From assembly GCA_019456145.1 (NCBI GenBank), contig VRUL01000003.1, forward strand, positions 1 through 64,000: a DNA stretch of 64,000 nt, written 5' to 3'. This document shows, piece after piece, positions 26,201-35,761 of this stretch (its first letter is position 1; every line of letters begins with the position of its first letter). Origin of the DNA: Planctomycetota bacterium. GTDB taxonomy: Bacteria; Planctomycetota; Phycisphaerae; Sedimentisphaerales; Anaerobacaceae. The position numbers and the translations under genes were made by a program. The notes beneath the pieces were generated by a model. The model worked only from the letters and a program-made list of their open reading frames with translations. It was not told where the DNA came from and searched no databases.

Positions 26201-29155
26201 GCCTTTGAGGTTGTTCGAGATAATCTCAACAGTGCCGAGGACCTGAGCCTTGCTCATCGTGTCCATAAAAACGCCATCAGGATTGTTATCGCCGATTATG
26301 CAGTCACGGATAGTCGGCATGCTGTTAGAGCCGCAGTACATACCACCGCCTTCCAGGGATGCGGTGTTGTCGGTAATGACACAATTAGTAAATGTCGGAT
26401 CACAATCGTAGCCACAGTATATCCCCGCGCCGTTCAAAGACGAATTACGACGAATCGTACAACCGCCAATCGATGGATTGCTGTAATTAAAACAAAGGAC
26501 GGCTCCGACTTGCCCTAACATGTTGTCCTGAACAATGCAGTTGCGGATTGTCGGGCTGCTCCCATCACAGAGTATTGCCGCTCCAAAGCCATTTATACCG
26601 ATATCGATGTTAATAATCTTAAAGCCATCAAGTACAGAATCATCCCTTTCTTCGAGAGAAAAATAAAAACCACCAACATCACCACCCTGAGCGTCGATAA
26701 TGCAATTGTCCGGTCCGTTCTGACTGCGGACTGTAATCGGCTTGCCCATAAAACTGATATCGTTATTACCTGTGCCCGCGTATGTTCCGTCAAGCACAAT
26801 CACGATGTCGCCGGGTAAAGCGGCCAGGATTGCCTCCTGTATAGCATCATAAGGATGGTCCTCGCTGCCGTCTTCCTCCTCGTCGCTGAGGTCGGGATCG
26901 CCAGGCCCGGGGTCAGAGGGCGCATCATCATCTACGTAAAAAGTGGAAGGGCTCAGGAAGAAGTTTCCGGCCCCGTCGTTATAGAGCCATGCAATCTGGC
27001 TGCGACTCAAGGCGTAATCCCAGATTGCGACCTCGTCGATGAGGCCGTAGAATCCGCGTTCCGGTCTTTCTGAGTTCCCGCCAATCCAGACCTCATCGGT
27101 ACTGGTGGTTATCCCTCCGGTATAGGCCACGGGACTGCTTGGGTCCTCCACGCCGTCCACATATAACCGGATATTTGCTCCATCATACGTTCCACAGACG
27201 TAGTGCCACTGGCCAGGGGAAACTTCAGTGTTTCCATTGACCCAATTTGCACCCATTGCCGGAGAGGTAACGGCAAAATGGAACTTTCTTTGGTTCTCGA
27301 AGGTAGAAAACCTCCAGGAAGAATCGCCGTGAGTGACTATGCCCGCCCAATACACGGGAACAGTAGCGATATTTACCCAGGCCGCGACCGTAATCTCATC
27401 GGCCAGGTCAAAGACCGGAGCATTTCCGCAGTTCACATAGCTGCCGCTGCCGTTGAAGAAAAGCGCACGGCTCATCTTACCGGGCTGCCAGATCGGGCGG
27501 GCATTACTACTGAGTGTTCCGTTGTGTAATCCACCGGGGGCACTATCTTGGGCAATGATTCCACTCCCTTCGTCAAGCTTCCAGTGGGCAACCGGGTCAA
27601 AAGGTGGTGAGGTGTTGAAATTGGCCAGATCGCTTATTTCGGCAGCGCTCAAGGCCTGGTTGTAAATGCGAGCATCGTCTATCAGTCCGTCCCACACACG
27701 CCTTATACTTTCCGCGTTTTCGCCGAGCATAACCGGGAAGGCATTTGTATTGATGGCTCCCGAAGCGGCTTGATTTGCATCCGGCACACCATCCACATAT
27801 AGATAAATCTGTGAGCCGTCATACACTCCGGCCGCGTGATGCCAGGCACCGTCATTCACATTTATGGTTCCATCGGCCCGCAAAATACCACCCCCCTGGC
27901 GAGTACAGTGAAACGCGAGGTAGTTATTATTCCAATTCCTGTGCAGTCTGTAAGCGCTGTCACCTTTTGTGAGAATCGCCTGCCAATCCCTTGTGAAGTC
28001 GTTTACCTTTATCCATGCGCTGACCGTAATCGCACTGGTGATGTCGAAATCAGGGCTGCTTCCACAGTGTACATATCCGCCGTTATTATCGAACAGTAAT
28101 GCTCGGCCGATCTGGCCGAAATCCCAGGCCGGCAGTGTGTATGTAATCAGTGTGCCATCGTTACCGTTACCGGAACTGTCGGTAGCAGTCATACCGCCGG
28201 TCTCATCCAGCTCCCAGAGCGCCAGCAGGTCGGGGTCAGATACGAACGACGCACCGCCCAGGCCCACCAGTTGTGCAATCTCAAAGGAACCCAAGGCGCG
28301 ATTAAGAATGGCTACATCGTCAATGAGGCCGTCCCATACCTGGCCGGTGTCTTTCGTGCCCTTACCTATAATTAATTTAGTGGCACCGGTAATAACACCA
28401 AATGTCGCAGGGTCATTATATGATGGAGCGTGTAGTGTGCCGTTAATGTACAAGGCAAGTTGATTACCACTGCTCCATGTAAGGATTATATGCTGCCATT
28501 CGGTTGTTTGCACGTCGCTTGAGCTTTCTAATTGCTGCTCGCCGCCGGTAGATGTTATTCCGGCTTTTATGAGATTATAACCACCTCCGGAAGCCCCCAC
28601 GGCATCATATCGAATAGTAAGAACATTATCGTTACCATCAGGGTCTTTTGCTATAATGAAACCCTTGTCGGTATAGGTAAGATTTGATTTAATCCAAAGA
28701 GCTACGGTAAAAGCTGTCAGGCCGTTGATGTAATTCTCTCCATCCTCATCCTCCACATAACCCCCACCAACTCCATTAAAGCTCAATGCCCCGCCAAACG
28801 GGCCTCCCGTAGGCAGCCATAAGGGGACGGCAGGCGTACTGATTGTACCGTCGTTGTCGTAAACCCAGCCGTCATTTGTGGTTAGGCCGTATCCCTCATC
28901 CATCGCCCAGTAGCCAATTAGCCCTTCGGTTATATTCGGCTCACTCTCGGTCGTTGCCGAAGCCCACTTCATCGGATTAGACGTTGGTGGTACTATGTCC
29001 GGAGGTGGCCCCATTACCATGATTTGTACAGAATCTATAAACGCCCCAACACTATCAGTAATAGTCAGATCTATACCGGCGTGGATCAGCGGGGCCAAAA
29101 ACAAAACCGCCAACACAAATGTCCCCCATACGATTAAACGCGCGTTCCTTGTCAT
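23216..29155 (-). CDS. Giant secreted LamG / beta-helix / beta-propeller / dockerin protein
   Basis: Encodes 1979 residues. A signal peptide (1-26) is followed by three LamG-type jelly-roll domains (about 80-300, 305-515 and 520-735). Each has 'GLIGYWAMDEGYG'/'LLALWELDE'/'PVAHWKLDEGSG' openings and 'WDGLIDDVAILNRAL'-like ends. Residues ~740-1130 form a right-handed parallel beta-helix: 'FYVDDDAPSD', 'AIQEAILAALPGDIVIVLDG', then turns such as 'IRNCIVQDN' and 'FTNCVITDN'. A dockerin-like calcium motif lies at ~1415-1485, a probable beta-propeller with tip motifs at ~1530-1890, and a terminal dockerin type I ('DLDGDGDVTFTDFGVLSLAW', ~1918-1979). No cohesin is encoded in this window. It is probably extracellular or cell-surface and carbohydrate-associated. 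It follows the pseudopilin gene by 194 bp on the same strand. Confidence 0.9.
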   Translation of the reverse strand: MTRNARLIVWGTFVLAVLFLAPLIHAGIDLTITDSVGAFIDSVQIMVMGPPPDIVPPTSNPMKWASATTESEPNITEGLIGYWAMDEGYGLTTNDGWVYDNDGTISTPAVPLWLPTGGPFGGALSFNGVGGGYVEDEDGENYINGLTAFTVALWIKSNLTYTDKGFIIAKDPDGNDNVLTIRYDAVGASGGGYNLIKAGITSTGGEQQLESSSDVQTTEWQHIILTWSSGNQLALYINGTLHAPSYNDPATFGVITGATKLIIGKGTKDTGQVWDGLIDDVAILNRALGSFEIAQLVGLGGASFVSDPDLLALWELDETGGMTATDSSGNGNDGTLITYTLPAWDFGQIGRALLFDNNGGYVHCGSSPDFDITSAITVSAWIKVNDFTRDWQAILTKGDSAYRLHRNWNNNYLAFHCTRQGGGILRADGTINVNDGAWHHAAGVYDGSQIYLYVDGVPDANQAASGAINTNAFPVMLGENAESIRRVWDGLIDDARIYNQALSAAEISDLANFNTSPPFDPVAHWKLDEGSGIIAQDSAPGGLHNGTLSSNARPIWQPGKMSRALFFNGSGSYVNCGNAPVFDLADEITVAAWVNIATVPVYWAGIVTHGDSSWRFSTFENQRKFHFAVTSPAMGANWVNGNTEVSPGQWHYVCGTYDGANIRLYVDGVEDPSSPVAYTGGITTSTDEVWIGGNSERPERGFYGLIDEVAIWDYALSRSQIAWLYNDGAGNFFLSPSTFYVDDDAPSDPGPGDPDLSDEEEDGSEDHPYDAIQEAILAALPGDIVIVLDGTYAGTGNNDISFMGKPITVRSQNGPDNCIIDAQGGDVGGFYFSLEERDDSVLDGFKIINIDIGINGFGAAILCDGSSPTIRNCIVQDNMLGQVGAVLCFNYSNPSIGGCTIRRNSSLNGAGIYCGYDCDPTFTNCVITDNTASLEGGGMYCGSNSMPTIRDCIIGDNNPDGVFMDTMSKAQVLGTVEIISNNLKGAGIFQIFPNATLKIVDSGISCNVTGLGTVQVPAGRECVIEDFAVVDLSDISGSNATGTVQCDGMLRVKDYANVTLSNLNVVRASFEGSAVISENVITTSTETPYGQIAARDTAVIVENVFQTSGDRYIDVDPSQFDGVILNNRILVTITEGINNTPPALFDLRGKDIFCNVLPCPPGLYQLGEIPDFDPNTWTIERWELLENAKVTLTNRFDFQPPYGANGNEEALYVKDLILGPNSFFNIGFNRVYYETLEIHPSAVIRDIPPMGFFLDGMDLDGEVEFLTRVTNNNVYGPVPRMSVERVEGLGPDPTGMVKMRNLPDLDPCSPNYLREINARAKTLLAKSNEDEILIRFKYLFETSDPNAELAVYLSDIPDLLANDDPERTQHYIKIADIPAPPSGRPGSAGSGRFGVFQMTVSTGELNFTEGMWLEVELIGPDTQLFEAAGMGFEMSNGGAAALLDDWGVEVHCDGICMDVNWDTLVSEEDFLTVIAACGLPAALDPNGTDSLVCLDGFFSSDGFIDTLDVVSWDWAVDSGDTFPLYCGVPLGESSETSGAASGSIGGSAGSASQVSLPDSLDDLLIVGKRSTSGDPYELKSKDRLYVFDNNNVCMGWSAPESDRRNIRLVRDLEGNLYQLNSGDGVIRLDTNDVIIPPGEIADVNEPRYGKPAKVYVGLKGTGENAVGRPIFDAAFDVNYVYVVPVVVEPNDPNAEPYAAAAKLQLLPEESPPYRLVQLYDDTPSENDKPYRNNLREIELDAAGNVYVVNAHSLNECDTLWKYEPNGTVIQSLNLGNSGGAVYIPDPLGLCVSNTTEMLYLASGQYNPADVNSTVVYGISLENLTLERTITIGGMQHVSGITEEPASGVLWIAGFNMESFPEWPDPTKAPFYRPSLAEVPYDSNAVQAVRAVSIYDPNSHDLALPMSIVWTRPVKCGGADLDGDGDVTFTDFGVLSLAWLTELGDSDWNSYCNISEPADAFIDTRDLLAFVKYWLETGCL

Positions 29156-29349
29156 CTGTCACCACTCTTTCCCTTGTCCTGCCAAGTTAAAATAACTCAA
29201 CGAAGGTGGTTGTGTTCATCCTTAAAGTAACAGTTACTGTAAACGGCCAGTTTTCCTCCGATTTGATCATACACAGTAATATCCAAAAGTATCATCTGAT
29301 GCCAGTCAAGTAATCATTGTACCAATCGCTACAATAAAACTCAACAAAT

Positions 29350-30168
29350 TTAAGGCGCCGGCTCCTGTATCTGGTAAGCCAGGCCGAAAAGCTCCTTAAA
29401 CGGCAGCACGCAGTATTCACTGGTTACCCAGAATCCCTTGCGGATATTGAGAAACTTAACGTGGCCGTCGAGAAAGGCCAGATTATGACAATCCACCCGG
29501 GCGTGCCATTCGGCTAATTCTTTCCATTCGGCCCTGGCGTACGGTCTTGGTTTCCATTGATTAATCCAGCCGTAATCACCAATCAACAGCAACCGGGAGG
29601 GATTAGCCACCTCATCGACACTGACATCCGGCACACGTTCGTTGATTTTTTGGCCCAGTAGCGTAACCTCCGGGGTAATCAAAGCAGGTGGATAAAACAA
29701 GTTGAAACTGAAGCCAACCGGACCAATCAGAAAGAGATTAGTGATGTAGCTGGTTCCACTGGCATGATAAACCTTCTCGTACAACATACGGCCGGGCATT
29801 CCACCACGGTCGGCAGGACAGCGAAAAATCTTTGCGTCATTCTCGTTTTCTTCAATCGACGGTAGGCTGAAATAACTATTGAGTGGACGATTGGGATCGC
29901 CCATCATTGTGAAAGTACCTTTCCAACCACCATAGAGGAGGTTAGCATTTAGTCCCTGATAGAAGGCACCTTCATTGTCGTCCAGGTACGCATTCCATGC
30001 AAGTGCGATTTGCCTTAGGTTACTTTGGCAAACTACGCGCCTTGCAACTGCGCGGGCCATTCGCAGCGAGGGAACAAGGAGGGCCAGGAGCACAGCGATT
30101 ACCGCTATCACCACAAGCAGCTCTACCAGGGTAAAACCCTTTAGAAATCTTCTCTTTTTATCGCACAT
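29350..30168 (-). CDS. Type II secretion/type IV pilin-like pseudopilin (prepilin-type)
   Basis: Encodes 272 residues. The N-terminus has a classic prepilin site: a basic leader, [20 protein letters not shown], and a long hydrophobic helix, so prepilin peptidase should cleave after Gly. The rest is a planctomycete-style large pseudopilin with a late '[13 protein letters not shown]' motif like the H-X-DG region of DUF1559-type proteins. Several paired cysteines are present ('[12 protein letters not shown]', '[10 protein letters not shown]'). It starts 14 bp after the kinase stop on the same strand, so it is likely translated from the same message, which could mean that signalling controls surface display. 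Confidence 0.9.
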   Translation of the reverse strand: MCDKKRRFLKGFTLVELLVVIAVIAVLLALLVPSLRMARAVARRVVCQSNLRQIALAWNAYLDDNEGAFYQGLNANLLYGGWKGTFTMMGDPNRPLNSYFSLPSIEENENDAKIFRCPADRGGMPGRMLYEKVYHASGTSYITNLFLIGPVGFSFNLFYPPALITPEVTLLGQKINERVPDVSVDEVANPSRLLLIGDYGWINQWKPRPYARAEWKELAEWHARVDCHNLAFLDGHVKFLNIRKGFWVTSEYCVLPFKELFGLAYQIQEPAP

Positions 30169-30182
30169 TGTTCAAACAGCTC

Positions 30183-31931
30183 TTAGTTTTCGGTTTCCCC
30201 TTCTGGCTTATCAGCAGTACCCAACTCGCCAAGCCTGGCCCGGAGTTGTGTGGCCAACCACACACCAACGTGCTTCTGATTACTCTCCGGCAATTGCCGG
30301 ATAGCTGTATAGCAGCGTTGATAGGTCTCAAGGGCCTCTTCCATGTTACCATTCTTATAATGATACTCACCGACAATGAAATCTGCAAGCCATGCATATT
30401 CATCCGAAAGGGACCGGCGAAAATCAGCTTCTTTCTCAGCTAATGAGGTTGGACTAAGCAGGAACTCGGCTACTTTTTTTTCTTTACAATCCTCGACAAG
30501 AAAATCAGCTACCTTTTTAGCCTCAATGTCCCGGCCCTGTTGCCATTCCCTCAGGAAAAAAGTAAACACTGTTTGCCGAATGCGCGCAAGGCTTTGGGCG
30601 GCTTCGGCCGAAGCCCATTGCTTTGTGTTATCCTGCCCCTGCTGGGCCCCTTTCTTCGAGATATATAAGTCAAAGCTAACGTATGCAAAGCCCAGTATAA
30701 TCGACAGCAGCAGGACCGCAACTGTAGTTGTATAGCGGTGCCGGGTGATGATTTTGCGCAGCACGTACATAGTGCTGATGGACCTGACGCGAATGGGACG
30801 TCCCTGGAGCCAGTTCTCAATATCGGCCTGGAGGTCAGCGGTAGACTGGTAACGCTGGGAACGCTCCCCAGCCAGGGCCGTGAGCAAAATGGCCTCAACA
30901 TCAGAATCGAATTTCCGGATGATTTGCCTTGGTCTGATGGGCTCTGCCTTTTGAATATTCTGCAAAACTTCCAGAGTTGGGCCGGTTACATCATACGGGT
31001 ACTGACCCGTCAACATATTGTAGAGTATAACGCCCAGGGAGTAGACATCCGTACGCACGTCTATTAAATCGGGCTTGCCCGCCGCCTGTTCCGGTGACAT
31101 AGTGGAAAGAGAGCCGGCCCATTGTCCGGTCATCGTAACAACGGCATTATCACTGGACTGCTCGCTCAAACCAACCGCCTTTGCCAGTCCAAAATCGAGT
31201 ATGTGCGGCTCACCACGTTTGTCCACGATAATGTTGGCAAATTTGAGGTCACGATGGATAATTCCCTGCTGATGGGCATAAGTTACTGCGGCACAAATCT
31301 TATCGAAGAGTTCCACCCGCTGCCGGAAAGACAGCTTCTGCGAGCGCACGTACCGGTTCAGCGGCTGGCCCGGGATATACTGCATGATAAAGTAGTACTG
31401 GCCGTGGATAATCCCGCTGTCACGTATGCTGACAATGTTAGGGTGGTCGAGGCTTGCGATAAGCTCGGCCTCCCTCTCGAAATAGTAGCGCGCCCTGGCC
31501 GAAGCCAACAATGTGGGCAACAATACCTTGATTGCAACATTAGTGTTTGTGGCTGTGTGAACGGCTTTATACACCACCGCCTGGCCGCCGCGAGGCAGCT
31601 CCTCAACAATCTTGTAACCTTCTATCAACGATTCCATCGACGCAGTCAAAGCATCTGCGCCGTAAGGGAGCGTTAGCTCATCTGACATCGATTTGGTTGG
31701 GCTTTCGCTTTGCTCTATGGTGGCATCTTCAGTAACGCTATCAGCGGGATCTTTATCAGCACCGGCCAAATCTGCCCCAGCAGAAGCAGTCATATTTGAG
31801 TGTGTGGACTCTACCAGCTCCCGGCAGAGTCGGCAATCGGTCAGATGTGTTTCTACCGCTCGCTTATCATCGGCTGAACAATCCCCCTTTACATAGCGTT
31901 CAACCAGCTCTTGATTTGGACAAACGCTCAT
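30183..31931 (-). CDS. Transmembrane Ser/Thr protein kinase with N-terminal zinc-finger
   Basis: Encodes 582 residues. An anti-sigma-factor-like zinc-finger (about 1-40, with His29, Cys33 and Cys36 in HLTDCRLC) precedes a Hanks-type kinase domain (about 105-375). The kinase has the Gly-rich loop 'LPRGGQAVVYKA', catalytic Lys135 (VAIKVL), Glu153 in 'FEREAE', the HRDLKFAN loop (Asp228), DFGLA (Asp246) and 'GSLSTMSPEQA', so it should be active. A transmembrane helix (~402-420) leads to a ~160-residue outer part with TPR-like helices ('GEYHYKNGNMEEALETYQRC'). The zinc-finger may tie the kinase to a sigma factor. The gene is between the FHA-SpoIIE phosphatase (89 bp upstream) and the pseudopilin (14 bp downstream). 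Confidence 0.95.
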   Translation of the reverse strand: MSVCPNQELVERYVKGDCSADDKRAVETHLTDCRLCRELVESTHSNMTASAGADLAGADKDPADSVTEDATIEQSESPTKSMSDELTLPYGADALTASMESLIEGYKIVEELPRGGQAVVYKAVHTATNTNVAIKVLLPTLLASARARYYFEREAELIASLDHPNIVSIRDSGIIHGQYYFIMQYIPGQPLNRYVRSQKLSFRQRVELFDKICAAVTYAHQQGIIHRDLKFANIIVDKRGEPHILDFGLAKAVGLSEQSSDNAVVTMTGQWAGSLSTMSPEQAAGKPDLIDVRTDVYSLGVILYNMLTGQYPYDVTGPTLEVLQNIQKAEPIRPRQIIRKFDSDVEAILLTALAGERSQRYQSTADLQADIENWLQGRPIRVRSISTMYVLRKIITRHRYTTTVAVLLLSIILGFAYVSFDLYISKKGAQQGQDNTKQWASAEAAQSLARIRQTVFTFFLREWQQGRDIEAKKVADFLVEDCKEKKVAEFLLSPTSLAEKEADFRRSLSDEYAWLADFIVGEYHYKNGNMEEALETYQRCYTAIRQLPESNQKHVGVWLATQLRARLGELGTADKPEGETEN

Positions 31932-32020
31932 TTTTTTGCATCCTCAGACAGACCTTTGCAAACTGAGCAATGTATTTAGAAAACCAGAACTGCTCTTATA
32001 AGCTCTTACCTGCGTCCATT

Positions 32021-33709
32021 CTACGATTTGCCGAGACAAAGAAGCGTAATATCATCGTGCTGAGGCAGAGTTTGTCGAAAATCGGCCACGGCCTTAGTGA
32101 CCGAATCTATTATTTTCGCGGCCGAATGGTCGCCGGTAGATTTTAATATATGTATCAGGCGTTCGGCGCCAAACTTTTCATCGCCAGGCGACTGGGCTTT
32201 AGTGACGCCGTCAGAAAAAATTAACAACCGCTCATTTTTATTGATGCTGTGTTTCTTTGTCTGAAAAACCGTGTCCCGAACCCCGAGCACAGAATCATTG
32301 GGTTGACCAAGGGGCCCCACGACCGCCTGCGTCTGAACGATAAGAGGCTGCAGGTGGCCGGCGTTAACGTACTCAAGAGTTCCTGTTGACGGATCAAACA
32401 ATCCCAGGAACAAAGTTACAGATGTCTCTTTAGGTAAATCCTGAATCAGATGCGAATTGACGTGCTTCATAGCCTGGGACGGCTCATCACAGAAAGATAG
32501 CGTAGTCCGCAAGAGTATCCGAAGACTGGAGAGCACGACGGCCGCCGGCAGACCCATATCAGAAACGTCCCCGAGTGCAAACGCCAAACGGCCATCCTTG
32601 AGAGACCACAGATCGCAATAGTCACCTCCGACCCACATGACCGGCTTGTAGTGGACCGCCAGATCAACACCAGATAAATTCTGCGGCGCCGCTGGGGCCA
32701 GTTTCGACTGAATCTTCTGGGCCAACGATAACTCATGGTCAAAGAGGCTTCTTTCGGCTTTTGCCTGCATAAGGATTAGACTCTTTCGTGAGTAGATAAT
32801 CTGTCTGGAGACAGCGCGTACAAATTCGAATATCTGCTCCGGAGATGTCTGTTGAGTTTCATCGATTGGGATATCAAAATAAAGCAAATCGCCAATCTTC
32901 GAGATGTCCCCGAGCGGCGCACAGATTATGGCCCTGGGACTGTGTGCGTCAACGGCCGTCCATGTTACATCGGTATCCGCGGTGTAGACAGTCTTTACCA
33001 TCACGGCGTCAGCCGTAGAGCGGACTGCATCCAGAACATGACTGGATATACGAAGAGCAAGTCTCGGCGGAATAAAGGCGCCCGTCTCCTGGGCTGCGGC
33101 ATCGTCTTGAGTATCGCCAAAATGGCACGCAAGGATGTCGGGACGTTCTGGGGTTGGCCCAGCCTTTTCCGGCAGCCTCAGGATCGATGCAACTGCCTTT
33201 GGCCCCTGTGCCAGAGATCTACACACTTCCGGGTACAAGGCGGACGAACTTGTCAATTCCGACAAGTGGTCGATGATTTCATTTAGCCGATCGAGAAAAG
33301 GTCCGGATAAAGCCTCAGCCTTCCTGTCTTTGACAGAGATAATTTCTGCCTCGAAGCCATCTGTTGTAATGTTGGCGGTTATCTTGACAGACTCATCCGG
33401 CCTGATTTGCCGGTCCAGAGAAGGTGTTATCGATAGAGAGAATGAACCAATAACCGCCGGTTCACCAGGCAAAATAACAGATGCATCTACCCGCTTACCG
33501 TTTATCAATATCCCATTGCTGCTTCCGAGGTCCTCAACAATCCAGCGACCAAACGGGTCTTGAAAGATTCTGGCATGTTCCCGTGAGACGTCTCTGCTTT
33601 CGATAACAACATCGCATCGGGGACTGCGTCCGATTATGGTGCTCTTCGCGTTCGGTTCGACCTGTTGTGTTTTCCCTCGTCCGGTTATTTTCAACATTTC
33701 CGTTGCCAT
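32021..33709 (-). CDS. FHA domain - SpoIIE/PP2C phosphatase
   Basis: Encodes 562 residues from the ATG at 33709 (MATEMLKITG), which has AGGTGAGG 8 nt upstream; the frame stays open for 56 codons further but has no ribosome site there. The FHA domain (about 20-95) has 'IIGRSPRCDVVI', 'RDVSREHARIF' and 'DLGSSNGILING'. A GAF-like middle region (about 150-330) follows. The C-terminal SpoIIE-type PP2C phosphatase (~345-560) keeps the metal-binding 'GGDYCDLW', 'ALGDVSDMGLPAAVV', 'YVNAGHLQPLI', 'IFSDGVTKAQSP' and 'HDDITLL'. It would remove phosphate from Ser/Thr residues, probably of an anti-sigma-factor antagonist or of substrates of the kinase next door. No antagonist gene is visible here. Confidence 0.94.
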   Translation of the reverse strand: MATEMLKITGRGKTQQVEPNAKSTIIGRSPRCDVVIESRDVSREHARIFQDPFGRWIVEDLGSSNGILINGKRVDASVILPGEPAVIGSFSLSITPSLDRQIRPDESVKITANITTDGFEAEIISVKDRKAEALSGPFLDRLNEIIDHLSELTSSSALYPEVCRSLAQGPKAVASILRLPEKAGPTPERPDILACHFGDTQDDAAAQETGAFIPPRLALRISSHVLDAVRSTADAVMVKTVYTADTDVTWTAVDAHSPRAIICAPLGDISKIGDLLYFDIPIDETQQTSPEQIFEFVRAVSRQIIYSRKSLILMQAKAERSLFDHELSLAQKIQSKLAPAAPQNLSGVDLAVHYKPVMWVGGDYCDLWSLKDGRLAFALGDVSDMGLPAAVVLSSLRILLRTTLSFCDEPSQAMKHVNSHLIQDLPKETSVTLFLGLFDPSTGTLEYVNAGHLQPLIVQTQAVVGPLGQPNDSVLGVRDTVFQTKKHSINKNERLLIFSDGVTKAQSPGDEKFGAERLIHILKSTGDHSAAKIIDSVTKAVADFRQTLPQHDDITLLCLGKS

Positions 33710-34294
33710 ATTCGGTTCCTCACCTTTTTGCACTATGTACACATTATCGGTCTGTCGCGAGCTTGCCCATCTTGTATTCATTTTGCCGTGGGCCACTCCA
33801 CGACTTAATACCGATTGAATGCGGCATTTCCGCGTTTTGAGCGGGTTTAATCCTACAACAAAAATGGTAAGAGTCAACTAAAAAACGCGGGGCTTTGCTA
33901 TCTTCATTATGCGGCGGATTATACAGGGCCTTTTCAATCAGACATATTCATCTTCATCGCGGATTTCCCGGGTAATTTGAGACAATCGGCCCTGCTCGAA
34001 AACGGGACCCGGGATGCAGGACGATGGTCGTGATATGTCAAAATAACAGAGAATACCGGTTTTTGGCGTGAACACTCGGCTTTTTCGGCTCCTTATATCT
34101 GCTTTCTCTTAATACAAAAACCCTTTCCTATCTTGCTGATTTTTGTTTGAATCTTGCTGTGGTTTTGGTACAATTGTCTATATATATCTGACAGAGGTTC
34201 AGCGACAGGAGTCTGTTTTTCGATTCCCAACTGACATACAGTGTCTCATTGGAGGGGCGTAATGTAATAAATAGATGTTAAAGGTAATTTATAC
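33710..34294. promoter_or_regulatory. Divergent intergenic region before the TPR gene
   Basis: TTGCTG (34154-34159) and TCTATA (34177-34182), 17 nt apart, form a possible promoter for the TPR-UnbV genes. A ribosome site GGAGGGGC is followed by a minimal ATGTAA start-stop frame (34262-34267) 27 nt before the TPR start. Nothing else recognised. Confidence 0.35.
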
Positions 34295-35761
34295 ATGGGG
34301 AAAACTCGCAAAAAGCCAAAGCGCCGGACCAAGAGGCGTCAGACTCCACAAAAAAAGCAAAGCAAGTCTTCTTCGAGTTCACTCAAATGGATATCGATCT
34401 TTTCCGCTATTGCCGTCGTGTGCATATTGTCTATTTGGGGTGCAAAAAGTCTTTTTCGCCGTTTCCAGAGTAGTCAGCAGGCCAAGCCGTCCGCCTCTCC
34501 GGCAAGGCCGGTTGAGGATTCTGCGGTGCCGTCGAAATTAACTGCCGAGCGTGAAACTACCGTATTGAAGAAAGCAGAGACAGAGCTTATTGAAGCGGTG
34601 ATGAAGGATTTCCCCAACAATGAATCCGCCCTTAAATTGATAGGTGATTTTCACAGCAGGCACGGCAGGAGGACCGAGGCGGTGAAGTTCTGGCAGCAAT
34701 GCCTGGATATTAACCCCAGGCGGACAGACGTTTACGGCAACCTGGGTGACGCCGCCATGGATAAGGGCGAGTTTGAACTGGCAATCGAGCAATTAAGCAA
34801 AGCCATTGAGATCGACCCCAAGGCACACGGTATACGCGATAAAAAAGGGCAGGCTCTGGTTGAACTGGGGCGATATGACGAGGCAATCAAGGAGCTTGAG
34901 GAAGCAAGGCTTGTTTCGCCCAAGTCCACCATGGCACATTTTCTGCTTGGACAGGCATATTTAAAGCAGAAACAGTACGAAAAAGCCCGAGACTACTACC
35001 TAACGGCTTTAGAAATTGACCCTGAGTATGAAAATGCGTACTACGGCCTGACCAGGGTCTATGCCGCTCTGAAACAGCAGGCCAAAGCCAAAGAGTACCT
35101 ACAAAAATTCAGGAAACTTGAAAATATCATGACCAAGAAAGACAGAGCCAGGAGTACCGGAGCGAGTTTATACACTCGTGATTTTGCTTCTCTTCGAAAC
35201 GCTGTAGCTCAAACACATCTTGATGCCGAACAGCTCTACCTGGCTAAGAGAAATATTGGAAAAGCCGAAGAACTTCTCAAAAAGGCAATAGAGTTAGATC
35301 CTAAAAACACTACCTGTTATGAGAGACTGGGAGCACTCTACAATATGACAAACCGGCTCGATGAGGCCATTCGTCAATTCCAACGAATCAGCGAGATAGA
35401 ACCATCCAATATCTACCCCTATTTGAATATTGGCAGAATCTCAATCATGCTAAAGAAGTATGACGCTGCTGAAGCGGCCTATGGAAAGGTTATCACAGTT
35501 GCACCCCAACAGGCGGTTGGTTATCGTGAACTTTCACGTTTGCATCTTATTTCGAACAGGAGACTCATCGAGGCGAGGAAACTCGCCGAAAAGGCCTTGA
35601 ATCTTGAACCATCAGCAGAAAGCTTCTTTTTGCTGGCCTGGGCGTATGATCTCAATGGGGACCGAAACAGAGCATTGAAGGCAATTCAAGAGGCCATAAA
35701 ATTAGATCCGAACAACTCTAAATACAAGCAGATATATGAGCGAATCAAGAGCGCAAAATAA
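34295..35761 (+). CDS. Membrane-anchored TPR protein (first TPR-UnbV module)
   Basis: Encodes 488 residues. The N-terminus is very basic (MGKTRKKPKRRTKRR), followed by a transmembrane helix (about 31-52), giving a short cytoplasmic tail and a large periplasmic part. From ~85 on there are about ten tetratricopeptide repeats with the typical 'AYYGLTRVYAALKQ', 'GNLGDAAMDKGEFELAIEQL' and 'LKKAIELDP' patterns, interrupted by a non-TPR helix (~270-305). It is probably a scaffold for protein partners. The stop codon lies inside the next gene (26-bp overlap), so it is coupled with the UnbV protein. A second TPR gene of the same layout occurs at 47906-49396. Confidence 0.92.
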   Translation: MGKTRKKPKRRTKRRQTPQKKQSKSSSSSLKWISIFSAIAVVCILSIWGAKSLFRRFQSSQQAKPSASPARPVEDSAVPSKLTAERETTVLKKAETELIEAVMKDFPNNESALKLIGDFHSRHGRRTEAVKFWQQCLDINPRRTDVYGNLGDAAMDKGEFELAIEQLSKAIEIDPKAHGIRDKKGQALVELGRYDEAIKELEEARLVSPKSTMAHFLLGQAYLKQKQYEKARDYYLTALEIDPEYENAYYGLTRVYAALKQQAKAKEYLQKFRKLENIMTKKDRARSTGASLYTRDFASLRNAVAQTHLDAEQLYLAKRNIGKAEELLKKAIELDPKNTTCYERLGALYNMTNRLDEAIRQFQRISEIEPSNIYPYLNIGRISIMLKKYDAAEAAYGKVITVAPQQAVGYRELSRLHLISNRRLIEARKLAEKALNLEPSAESFFLLAWAYDLNGDRNRALKAIQEAIKLDPNNSKYKQIYERIKSAK

